Made by a program: the position numbers and the translations under genes. From contig MVAQ01000225.1 of assembly GCA_014825775.1 (NCBI GenBank), positions 1 through 34,683 of the forward strand: 34,683 nucleotides of DNA, given 5' to 3'. This DNA comes from Krasilnikovozyma curviuscula (lineage: Eukaryota; Basidiomycota; Tremellomycetes; Cystofilobasidiales; Mrakiaceae). The notes beneath the pieces were generated by a model. That model was not told the DNA's origin. It worked only from the letters and a program-made list of their open reading frames with translations, and made no database searches. Positions 22,368 to 32,296 of this stretch are shown piece after piece (the stretch's first letter is position 1; every line of letters begins with the position of its first letter).

Positions 22368-23560
22368 GGTAGGGGTATGTTTACTTTTGAGGAGATGGGC
22401 GAAGATCTGTAGTGAAGGGAATATCTGTTGTGATCTTGGAAGAGAAAGCTGCGGCTGAGGCGATGCTGATTTTTCGACAAGAGGGGATTGAGGGATTTAG
22501 AGACGGGGGTTGGGCTAGGAGAAGCTGCTGTAGAGAGAGTGGGTGCTTGAAGAAGCTGTAAGGGACCGACAGATATCCTGTGGTTGAGAGTGCTGTTGCT
22601 AGAGAGGTTGAGGAAAAAGAGAGACTGGTTTGAGGGAGAGAAGCTACGGTCATCTGGACTGCCCTTTCCATTTATATAAGAGCTGACAGAATTTTCACCA
22701 ATGTGCCTGGTCATTGATCTACGGGGAGGGTGAGACTCAAAAAGTGACCTCGCCGTCTCATCTGCGACAGAGCCCAGCTACGAAATCTGAGCGGGACAAT
22801 GTCTCGCACGACGCGGGAACGACTCTAAAACCTCGTCGTATTTAAAAAAATAGTGTATCTGCACCGAGCTTTCTTGTTGCATAGTGCTCAAGCACACGTA
22901 AAGTCTCACGGAAAGCAGGACCGGGCAGTCGCAGCTAGATTGGCAGAGGGGACCAAGATCGAGAGTGAGGTGTCCTGCCCAGTGGCGAACTCTCTCAAAG
23001 CCTAAAACCCTCTTGCGGGAATTATGAGTTCACATTCATTAAGTGCAGGGAGGGAACGGTGGTTTAGAGTTCTCTAAAATACTGGGGGAGCGGTGATGGG
23101 GGTGACGATGACAGCAAAAGCCAGCGATGTTGAGTGTATTGTGCAACGTCGTCTCCGGTAGATTCACCAGCAGAGCAACCAGACTGGTTACCTGACCGAG
23201 ATAGAAGAGATTGGTAGCTATGACTGTCGGTTTAGGCTCCAGGTCATGTCAGGTCAGTAGAGCGAAGTGTGATGACGCTTGCATGGGTGTCACGCTGTTT
23301 TTAGGTCTTGCCGGGAGGTCTAACCAAAGTGTCAAGAAATGTAATCTAGTGATTAAAAGGTATTCAAGGTATAAGGTATCAAGATGAAGGCATAGAGAGC
23401 CGGTATAAAGTAGATACTGATTGGAAGGAGCGGCGATTCGCCAGTCACCAATGCTCTCGACGTGGTAGACGAGGAAGATAGATAGAACCCGAGGCCCAAA
23501 AGTGAACGTTCGCCCATAATAATAATAAAAGTCCAAGGAAAGTAGACCCAACGTCACAGT
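22368..23560. other. Intergenic: promoter of the membrane-protein gene and 3' flank of the DUF7729 gene
   Basis: About 1.2 kb between two minus-strand genes. Frames within it are short and carry no motif. The segment at 22800-23250 is fairly GC-balanced and repeat-free by eye. No RNA gene was recognised. Confidence 0.45.
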
Positions 23561-25211
23561 TTATATCCAAAGGCAGAAGAATCCAACAGCAAACAGCAGG
23601 AGTGACGCAGTTGCAGCCGACACGTTGTCAGGCAGCGTGATCTGCCTTCGAGATGCTGATGTCTTGATAACAGTGACAGTGTTAGTGAACCCATCTCCGC
23701 ACTGGTCGTTGATGAGCGTCGACGCCTGGCTGTAAGCGGTGCTGAGAGGTAAAGTTGAGTTGAACGCCGACAGGGAGTAGGCCTGCATGACGAGTTTGGA
23801 ACAGGTTGAGCATGATGGTGTGCTGGTACTGGGGAGTTGAGTTCCAGTGTATAGTGTGTAGAGACCTAGGTCCTCTGGTGAGCTGGATATTATTGATTCG
23901 ACGTAGCAGTAAGCGTTGGTGGAAGGATTCAGGATGGAGGTGACGTTCAGCATCATCCCATACGAGTTGAAGCCTAATATGAATGGAGTTCCATCCCATC
24001 AGTTTTGTCCAAACGAAAACTGAAACATGCTGGCCTTTTTTTTACCTGTTTGAGCTTGGAGGGCGAGAGCGTTTCCTCCTGAGATGTCGCTCCCACAATT
24101 CTTTGTAGACGACATCTGCCTCGAATACGAGTTCATCTTGTTCTGGCAAATCACCGTATCAACTGCACTACTCGTCGTCTGCTGAACTCCGCCGGAGAGA
24201 TACGTCGCGTTCGCTGTCGACTGAAGAGAAGACCAGGCCGCCGACGTGCTGATGAGCAGACTCATGGGATGACAAGCTTTGAATGTTGAGTCCGTCAGAA
24301 ATCCAGTAAAGAATACCAAACATGAAGATGTAAGGTTTTCGGAGAGAGTGAGGTCAAATGGTTGTGGGCTGTCAAACAAACGCAAAACAGTATAAGCCAT
24401 CAATCGCAAGACGCTACTCTACATTTGAGCCAAAAGCCAGTCGTTGGTGGAAACTGGCTCAGCAATATTCCAGAACATAATCAGCGAGAGAGGTACACTA
24501 CATCAAAGCAGCGATCTCAAGCAAGGTTCATGAAACGACGAACGTCAAACAAGCGCCAATGCCTTCACACGTCAAACTTGGCGTTGCAACGGTACCGTGT
24601 CCGTTACAATAGAAGCTGGCATCCGTCCCGTAGAAAGACACCGCAGCTGTCGCCAGTCCTATCTCCAAACACCGTAATACCGCCTTCGCACTATTAAATA
24701 ACACCAAAAGAGACCTCGAAACTCACAACGGCGAGGGGTAAGGGAAAGTTACTCCCGACACTACTGCTGGAGCTTTTGCTGCTGTCGATGTGGCTGAAGC
24801 AGATGTAGATGAAGTTGCTGTAGCTGATTCTCCTCCTATCGAAAGCTGTGCCCCAGTCGCAGTTGCAGAGGCAACGAATGTCGAAGATTCCGCCCGACCC
24901 GCTAACGGTAGATGCTGAGAGTAACCTGACCGCTGCCTCCTTTTCGACGACAGATGACTACTCCTTCCATTCTTCAGCAGCAAGCCCTCTTCACAGCACA
25001 TTTCGGGTTTCCCAGCCAGTTCGCCTAGAAAAGACCCCTGACCACCAAACGACCGCGAATCTTCTTCGAGGATCGACGTCAACGCCGCTGATATTTTAAT
25101 GTTGGATGATTCTGAGGCTGTTTCCGGAATGCTTGAGCAGTGTATGCACCTGAGAGTCGATAGGATCGCAACTGAAAGGATGAATATCGATTTTGAGCTT
25201 GTTTGTACCAT
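23561..25211 (-). CDS. Secreted, probably GPI-anchored DUF7729-type protein (406 aa)
   Basis: Three exons (24727-25211, 24046-24368, 23561-23973) total 1221 nt, exactly 407 codons. The start MVQTSSKSIFILSVAILSTL gives a signal peptide. The next about 110 residues are variable, ending in an Ala/Ser/Thr-rich stretch (ATATSSTSASATSTAAK) suitable for O-mannosylation. The conserved domain begins PYPSPFPQPFDLTLSENLTS and continues SCLVFFTGFLTDSTFKACHP, MSLLISTSAAW, CQNKMN, CGSDISGGNALALQAQTG and NAYCYVESI. The PFD-x-L...TSSC...FF pattern and conserved cysteines match the fungal DUF7729 family, as I remember it. The C-terminus (NVSAATASLLLFAVGFFCLWI) is a hydrophobic tail after small residues, the layout of a GPI-attachment signal. 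Some secreted mannoproteins of Cryptococcus are similar in style; a direct relationship is unproven. Function is unknown. Confidence 0.82.
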
Positions 25212-26303
25212 TATTTCCGGGGTGTGAGCTGGAGACCTGGGGTTTTTGTTGAAATGAAATGGATACTTGAGAAAGAAGCGAAAGAAGGTAAAGGACAGTG
25301 GGAGAGAGACCACGAAGGACTCTGTTGGACAGAAAAAGGAGACTTGTTTAGAGTTTGAGTGGATGGGCGTTTGAAGGACAATGGAATTCTGTTTTTTTTT
25401 TGGGTGCGAGCACTGACCGCGTCGATTAAATTTAGGGATCGACCAGCTTATCAATGAAGGTTTGTCAATGGCCTTTGTTCTGCTTGGCTTGGAAACACTT
25501 TTGCATATGTTTGAAGAAGGGGGCTTGGCCGTTGCAGCTCGGTTTGGAGTAGTTTCTTTGAGACTGAGTGAAGATGGGTATCGATCGACGTGAAAAACTT
25601 TGACAAAAACGCGTTTTGTGGGGCGCAACCCTCCCCAAGCAACCGAGATAGAGATGAGCTCCAGGCAACGTTGGAAAGTCACAAATTGATAGTATTCAGA
25701 TTGAACAGAAGAAAAACGAGAAGCTTTCCCGATCTTCCCTCTGACTGTCAAATTGCACGAAAAGACAAGAGACAAGCTGGGTTAGGTTTGAAGACCACAT
25801 TGTTGCTGTTCCACATCGTTAACTCGTAGAACTAGCATCAGGTTCCCAAGGAAAACTATTTTGGACAGTTTCCAACGGGTAAAGGTGCAGCATCTGAAAA
25901 ACGAGGTCGACGGATCCACCTCCCGCTCAGAATTTGCTTTGAATCAGAAAGTGGAAAACATGGTCATAGGGAGTGAAACCCACAAGTATCTTCAAGAGAG
26001 GAATACATGAACATTCTTAAGATTCGATGAAAACCAGGAAGAGACAGGGAGAACAGTCCTGCAACGCAGTGAGCGAAACTAGTTTGTTTGTTTTGAAACT
26101 ATGACACTGCGTACAACGAGACGTCCACCTTGATATACTGTTGTACTCTGGTATACAATACGTCAAATAATGCGTCAGATGAAGAATATTCAACCCAAGC
26201 TGCTAAATATTGCAAGTGCGCAGTGAGAAGCGATGACACGTTATCCGCCCGAAGACCTGATACCTGTTATCCTGAATTGACCAGAATGCACCAATTTCAT
26301 ATA
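25212..26303. other. Intergenic: promoter of the DUF7729 gene up to the tRNA gene
   Basis: About 1.1 kb without a supported gene. It has a T/A run near 25390 and several short frames on the minus strand that merely extend upstream of the DUF7729 start. No motif, repeat or RNA was recognised apart from the tRNA that follows. Confidence 0.45.
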
Positions 26304-26398
26304 GGGACTATGGTGAAATGGTTATCATCGCTGCCTTCCACTTGAAGGTGAAACACTACGGTGAGCAGTGGGTAGGGGTTCGATTCCCCTTGGTCTCA
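26304..26398 (+). tRNA. tRNA-Gly (anticodon UCC) with a 23-nt intron
   Basis: A full cloverleaf can be folded. Acceptor stem GGGACTA pairs with TGGTCTC (26391-26397) and is followed by discriminator A at 26398. The D arm is GTGA/TCAT around loop AATGGTTA. The anticodon stem is GCTGC (26330-26334) with GCAGT (26365-26369). The loop begins CT, then TCC (26337-26339), A. The T arm is AGGGG-TTCGATT-CCCCT. An intron of 23 nt (26341-26363) sits one base 3' of the anticodon, the standard nuclear tRNA position. Removing it leaves 72 nt. The D-arm sequence GGTTATCATC is the same as in yeast tRNA-Gly(UCC). Internal A and B boxes for Pol III are therefore present. Confidence 0.9.
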
Positions 26399-27692
26399 AT
26401 TCTTTTTTGCCTTTTATTTTTTACTTTCCTACGATTCTTAACATCAAAAGAAGCTAATACACTATTAGTGATCTTTTTCTAGTGCGAACATGATACCTCG
26501 CTTGAAGTAATGCTGTTCACCGACACCACACTCAAAAATTACAAACTGCCATGTATCTTTTGTCACCTCAGAAGATCAAGCTCTATCTGAGGTTTAAGAT
26601 CCCGATCTCACCTCTTTTGGGCATTGAGCAGTAATGCAGCTGAGGTCCATCCCACTTCTGCCTTCAGATGAAGTTTCTTCCAAGCGATCCTGCTTACGCT
26701 GTCGAAACAAACTGGTAAGAAAGCCTGTGCGCGAGGCTAAACAGCAGGTGATCTGACCGCTTTGATTAAGAGATACTTTGTTCAGATGGCGAATCAGACT
26801 CATTTTTGGAAGGGTGAGTTGCATTAGAGGGGAAAGGATGGGTACAGTGAGTCCAGTATGGCAGAGTTGAAGTTCATCGCTAAAGAGAAACTTGTTACTC
26901 CTTCATGTTCTATCTGGAAGAGGGAAGAGGGGTTCGAGGGCTCTTTGACCCCAGAGACGGACCTGTTTAATAGAACAAGAGCACAGTGAAGTTAAAAGAA
27001 CCGGTGGCCGGGATCACCCTGCTCAGCGCTAAAGAACAAGTCATCGTCACCAAGTTGAGTTGCTGCTACACAACTGCACTATCCTCACATTGCTTGGGGA
27101 ACCCTTTAGGATCTCAAGATTGCTAGGGCAACAGAAACAAGAATCATCTCTAATATTAATTGAGGGGGACTAGTTCAGTTAATGTTGAAACACCATCCAA
27201 GGAGAGACTCACAAATTAGTGTTGATGAGAGATCGCGCTCGAGAGGAAGGAAGGTGTGTTGGCTTCAGAGCTATTCACTATTTCCAAAAGTATTAGTATA
27301 ATAGCTAGTTCTATATATCATTGTTCCTCAATGAATTGTACAATGTGTTTGAGTCGGGGGACGGGGGTGGTGAAGACCTAACGAGGCAGGGAGAAGATAC
27401 TGACATATCGCATCTATTGGACAACTTGTGAGAAACCGTCCCGAATCGATGACCTAATCGCCGCTCGAATCAAAATCGTCAGTGTTTTGACATAAAGCCG
27501 TATCACTGTCAACCAGTAGCATCTAGTTCATACCCATCTGCGCAACCGCCACGCTAGGCAAGCGCTCGAGAAGAAAACGAGCGCAGGCGAGTTGCTGCTA
27601 TACTCTTGTTCATCAGACTACATTTCACCTCAAAACTCCTTACGCCTCACACTACCTCATCTGAGAACTGAACTGGTCTGCTCTGAGTTCTC
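26399..27692. other. Intergenic between the tRNA gene and LSM8
   Basis: 1.3 kb with no supported gene. A T-rich run right after the tRNA (26401-26428) is a suitable Pol III terminator. The segment 27280-27345 is strongly AT-rich. Open frames are short and lack motifs. Confidence 0.45.
26402..26428 (+). terminator. Pol III terminator of the tRNA gene
   Basis: T-runs (six T's, then further T4-5 clusters) begin four bases after the discriminator base, the usual Pol III stop signal. Confidence 0.7.
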
Positions 27693-28352
27693 ATGGCTTC
27701 GTTAGAGAAGTACAAGAATGGTCAGTCTGGTTTTTCCAAGTATCTGGTGAGGGAAAGTCAAGACACAACGAAATGCCTGTCTAACGGGACGAGCTGCATT
27801 GCACACTGCTTCCTAGAAGGAACAACGTTGCTCGTAGAATAGATGTGCAGAATGGTCTGGCAGGCGCTGTGTTGGTTTGTGTTTTTTGTACTGACGGCAC
27901 AACTTTCCAACACTTTCACTCCCTCCAGAGCAAGTTCTCACGATACTACAGGATGGACGATGCATAGTGGGAACTCTTCAAGGGTGAGTGTACCTCATCT
28001 GTCTATTCTGGAGGACAGACTGGCGTTGATAATGATACCTGGCGTTTCCTTTTCGCACCAGCTGGGACAACCACTTCAATGTCATCCTCTCAAACTCGGT
28101 AGAAAGGGTGTACTCGCCGGATGCCCCCGTAGAAATGGTTCCTCTGGGTCTATACCTTATCAAAGGTGACAACATGTGAGTGCCTGGGCCCTCGCCCTCT
28201 CGTCTCGTCACGGTGTATGGTTCTAGAGACTGACCACCAAGTTATGTCCCGCCGTAAATAGCGCCCTGATAGGTCCCGTCGACGCAGATCTCGAATCAAC
28301 ACACGACTTCAATCAAGACAGGGTGGACCCGATCGATTCGGTGCGGTATTAG
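27693..28352 (+). CDS. LSM8: Lsm8, U6 snRNA-associated Sm-like protein
   Basis: Lsm8 defines the nuclear Lsm2-8 ring that binds the 3' end of U6 snRNA. The gene is invisible as one frame because it is split into exons of 28, 55, 114 and 91 nt: 27693-27720, 27929-27983, 28062-28175 and 28262-28352. They sum to 288 nt, 95 residues (human LSM8 is 96). Joined, it reads MASLEKYKN, EQVLTILQDGRCIVGTLQGW (Sm1 motif with the D-G-R and G-x-L signature), DNHFNVILSNSVERVYSPDA, VEMVPLGLYLIKGDNIALIG (Sm2 motif; GLYLIKGDN replaces the human GLYIVRGDN), then the short acidic tail DADLESTHDFNQD. All introns are GT-AG. The first (208 nt) is longer than most. The identification is firm because both Sm motifs and the family-specific start and length fit. 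Confidence 0.93.
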
Positions 28353-28730
28353 AACCAGCGAAGGCGAAGGAGGAGAAAACGAAATATCACCAGCCCCATC
28401 AACATGCGTTGAGACGCTCGGGCCGCACTGCACAATCATTGTCAAGGGTGGTTGAGAATGGAGGTGTTTGGTTTGGTGGAGAAGGATGGAATCTCATGTA
28501 GACGTCGGGAATCAGACAATTACGTTTTGTACTGGTACCTCTGTAGCATCAGCCTTGTACGACCATGACCCTATTCTCACGAAAGAGCTATGAGCCCTTG
28601 CACGCTCAAGTGGAACGATATCGTGTCTTTGAGACATTGCTTATAGCGATGATGTATCATTGCAATCGACTCATGATAACTAAAAATGTAGTTCATCGCC
28701 CACCCATTCACTTCGTTAAATATTCGACAT
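28353..28730. other. Intergenic between converging LSM8 and aldolase genes
   Basis: About 380 bp of 3' flank for two converging genes. No gene, RNA or repeat seen. Confidence 0.5.
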
Positions 28731-30806
28731 TTAGAGTCTGTTGACGTTTCCTAAATCTTCACAAGCAACCTTCACTCTGGCAGAGAGCGTCTTTTCACCC
28801 TCACGGACCCAGACTCTTGGATCGTAGCTGTTGAGGCCAGGCGGAGGTCAGTCCACAATCTAGAGGAGGGAGAGGAAAGGAAGATAGAGTACGCACTACT
28901 TCTTGTTTGGCTTGTCTTCGCCCTCTGGGTTACCAACTTGGGTCTGGATGTAGGCAGCTTTGGATTGGAAGAAGTCACGCATGCCAATGAGGTAAGCCCA
29001 CTGGGTGTCGGTATCAACGTTCATCTACAGAATTTAAGGGTCATATTTCCCAAGTTAATAATCTCTTTTCAAACTAAAAGCCATTAGTAAGTAAAAACGA
29101 ACCTTAACGACACCGTTGGATACAGCCTCGGCAATCTCCTCTTTAGAGGAACCAGATCCACCGTGGAAGACAAGGAACAATGGCTTGACGTTGTCGCCGC
29201 CAATTTGCTCGTGAGCGTAAGCTTGGTGTTTTCCAAGGAGAGATGGCTGGAGCTTGACATTTCCTGGCTTGTAGACACCGTGAACGTTACTGGAACGGCA
29301 AGGTCTTCAATTAGTTTCCATTCCCGGAAACAGCATCAGCAAAGGGATCCCACGTACCCGAAAGCAGCAGCGATGGAGAAGTTTGGAGAAATAGCAGCGA
29401 GGGCTTTGTGGACATCGAAAATGTCTGGTGGCTGAGTGTACAACGAGGCGTTGTCGACTGAGGTGTTATCAACACCATCTTCCTCACCACCAGTGATACC
29501 GATTTCCATCTCGAGGAATTCTTGCAGAGCCAAGGAATTCAATGTCAGCAAAAGAAAAAGCTATTGTCAGGGCAGAACAAAAATGTGTTGCTTACGGTTC
29601 ATCTTGGCCATTCTGGTGAAGTATTTCACACAGGTAGCAATGTTCTCCTCCTTAGACTCCTCAGAAAGATCAAGCATGTGGGAACTGAACACAAGGAAGG
29701 GGACCGTTTAGAGCACGTGTAATTGGCAGAAGACAAGAAAGACTCACGAGAAGAGAGCATGTCCGTGCTCCTTGTAGTAAGCCTCATCTGCATCGAGCAT
29801 ACCGTCGAACCATGGGAGGAGCTTGTGGGCACAGTGGTCAGTGTGGAGGACGACTGGCACACCGTAAGTTGGGGCGATGGCACTGCATAGGCGCGCAAGG
29901 ATTGCGGGCGTCAGTAACAGCTACATAACCACCACGGTGGCGCATTAAACTCACCGAATGAAATGAGCACCGGCAATGGCACCAGCAACAGAAGCCTCTT
30001 GCTTCTCCTTTGAGTTAGCAACACCCTTTCCAGCAAAGTAAGCGGCACCACCTTGAGACATTTGCAAGATGATTGGGGATTTGATGTCACGGGCAGCCTC
30101 GAGGACGGCGTTCACGATTGAGGAAGAGGTGACGTTGACGGCTGGGATAGCGAACTATAGGGAAAAAACAGCAATGATAAGTCAGATGCTAAGAGTGTGA
30201 GAACCCAAAGGCAACCGCGACGACCAAGCCCAACTACATCACAATGTTGGAAAAAGGAAGAAAAGAAAGCAAAAAGAGCCGTAGAAAATTCCAACTCCAC
30301 CAACACAGCGACAAATGACTTCAGCCAACCGACGAGTCTGTTGGGTATCTTTCACCCGCACACACGCCACGATGGGGAAAGAACGTCATGATGCCTTCAA
30401 GAATTTTCCATCTTGAAAAAACGCGTCTCCAAGCGCTGCCCAAGCGTCAAGAAGATGAAGCATGGTACTGACCTTCTCCTTTTGAGCATAGAGGAAGCTG
30501 GAGGGGCAGACGAACAAGCCAATCTTCAAGTCAGCTCCGATATTTCCGATTTTGAAAGGGTTCGACGAGGACAAAAGAGATATGGAAAAGTACTCACAGC
30601 TTTCTGGTCTCATCACCAGTAAGGACGCCAGCCTATGAGAGACAAGCACCGAGTTGAGAAGGAACAGTGACAGAACAAGATGGCGAATTTGAATAAGAGT
30701 TTCGAAGTTTTTGAGATGGGAAAGGGGATAATAATGATCAGTCACACCGACACTAATGGAAACATAGCTCTTCAATACGTACTGGCACAATATCGAGGAC
30801 TCCCAT
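28731..30806 (-). CDS. FBA1: Fructose-bisphosphate aldolase, class II
   Basis: Zinc-dependent aldolase that cleaves fructose-1,6-bisphosphate to DHAP and glyceraldehyde-3-phosphate in glycolysis. The start is rebuilt from three tiny exons: 30783-30806 (MGVLDIVP), 30598-30632 (AGVLTGDETRK) and 30473-30497 (LFLYAQKEK). The large exon from 30154 follows (FAIPAVNVTSSSIVNAVLEA, SPIILQMSQGGAAYFAGKG). Active-site blocks are visible: PVVLHTDHCAHKLLPWFDGM with the catalytic Asp and zinc-binding His, LEMEIGITGGEEDGVDN, ISPNFSIAAAFGNVHGVYKP, and LFLVFHGGSGSSKEEI with another zinc His. It ends VACEDLGNVNRL and a TAA at 28731-28733. The length fits yeast Fba1 (about 359). Fungal class II aldolase is unrelated to the animal class I enzyme. 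The cluster of introns at the 5' end is typical of strongly expressed genes. Confidence 0.95.
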
Positions 30807-32296
30807 TATAGTTTGTGTAAGTGGTTATAGAAGTGATTGATGTGGATGGAAAAGAACCTCGCACGGCGAGCGTAATCTCCTCTTTTCAGTCGGCGCCACA
30901 ACCCCAAACTGGAAATCAGCGTGCTTTTAGTCAACCAGACTTGTCTGATGGATATCAGGAACAGTTTGAGTACGAAAGGAAAAACTGGCTTTGAAATCGA
31001 AAGGAGGTGGGTTTTTCATGAGGTTTTGCTTGTTTTTCGCTGGGCTGCTGCAACTGCCGCCCCCTCGACGGCCCAAAGCTTCGAGTGTTTTCGAGGGCGA
31101 TTCATCTGTTCTGCTTACCCATTGATACCAGAAAGCTCGCAGGCTCCATTGATGGGTAGTGCTATTCGTGACGGCCGTAGAGAAGGAGATTTGTCTGTTT
31201 TGATCTTACCGGTGGCAATACCGAATCTCCGGCCCTATCATAGCAGTATTGAAATCAACAGGGCGAAAGGTCCAGTTCATCGAGAGTAGCAGTAAGTACT
31301 GAGTTTGCTATTCTTCTTGGGGAAATTACTTTTTTGAGACAAAATATTAAGAGATTTTTGTTTACTAGGAAGCGATACATCTCATACAAATGTTCTTCAA
31401 ATCATCTCATGGGCCGCTCCTCAAGGATGAATTCTAACGCTAATTATCCCGATCTGTATTTTAAGAGAAAAAATAAATGCAGATGGACACGGTTTGCTTC
31501 ATTAGATTTGAGGAGTTGGTCGAAGGTAGTGATCGACGACGGATTGCGACAAGGATTCGCAGTCACTGTTTGCCTTCAGCTGGAAGTACATTTTGTATCA
31601 CGACATTCTAAACGGCAATGTGGTAGTGTTACCAGACTAAACAATCATATAGCCCAACAATGAAAGGATGCGATCAATTGGAAGGTCACAAACTTGATTG
31701 CTGGCTGAGAATCTAAATTAGGCTTCTCCTTGCTCTCCTTGCTTCTCAGTCAATGGGATCTCATCCTGAGAAAACTTCAGGAGACCTGAAACCTCCTCAT
31801 AAGCAGCAGTGGTCCACCCTTATCGTGCCACACATATACCTGGCGCCAACAAAGACTATTGAAGCACCACTACTTGTTGGAGTCCTATAACTCACATATG
31901 CTGTGAACTCGTCCTCTAGAGCACCTTTGTCTCTTCCCATCTGACATGATGGAAAAAGAAGAAAGTTCGCAGGTAAACAATTCGCGGGTGGCGAACGCGA
32001 AGAGGTCCGGCTGCGAGTTCACGCAGCCTACTTACCTCTTGACTCCATTGTACAGCAAATTCAAGAAATTTCAAACGCGCGCTAGGTTACCTGGGTCTAC
32101 TGGAGTTGGTCAAGTCTATAGCAAGGTCAGACTGTTGGGAAGCTCAGGTTGGTTTCTGTGGCCTGAGAGGTAAGAAATTGGATCTCTCGCTTGTCATACT
32201 TTAGAAAGTTCTGACCTCATTTTTGTACCTAGAACTCATTGCTACGTCCTCGCTGGCTGGTTGATAGCAGGCCTTTATTGGCCTCGGTAGGCAATC
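30807..32296. promoter_or_regulatory. Divergent intergenic region between FBA1 and ADA3
   Basis: 1.5 kb separating two divergent start codons. It holds the FBA1 promoter and ADA3's 5' region. Frames at 30921-31289, 31334-31663 and 31946-32173 have no recognisable motif and no consistent splice partners. A 5' leader intron for ADA3 is possible, since several acceptor-like sites (for example CTCGGTAG) precede 32297. Confidence 0.45.

Noticed and set aside
22082..22714. 210-aa minus-strand ORF as a separate protein
   Set aside because: Only its last part overlaps exon 2 of the membrane-protein gene; the rest is leader and intron 1 sequence with low-complexity Ser/Pro content.
26920..26950. Second tRNA B-box (GGGGTTCGAGG)
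   Set aside because: The flanking bases do not form a T stem and no acceptor or anticodon stem can be found.
30921..31663. Possible small genes in the FBA1-ADA3 gap
   Set aside because: No motif, no consistent splice sites, and composition like other non-coding gaps here.
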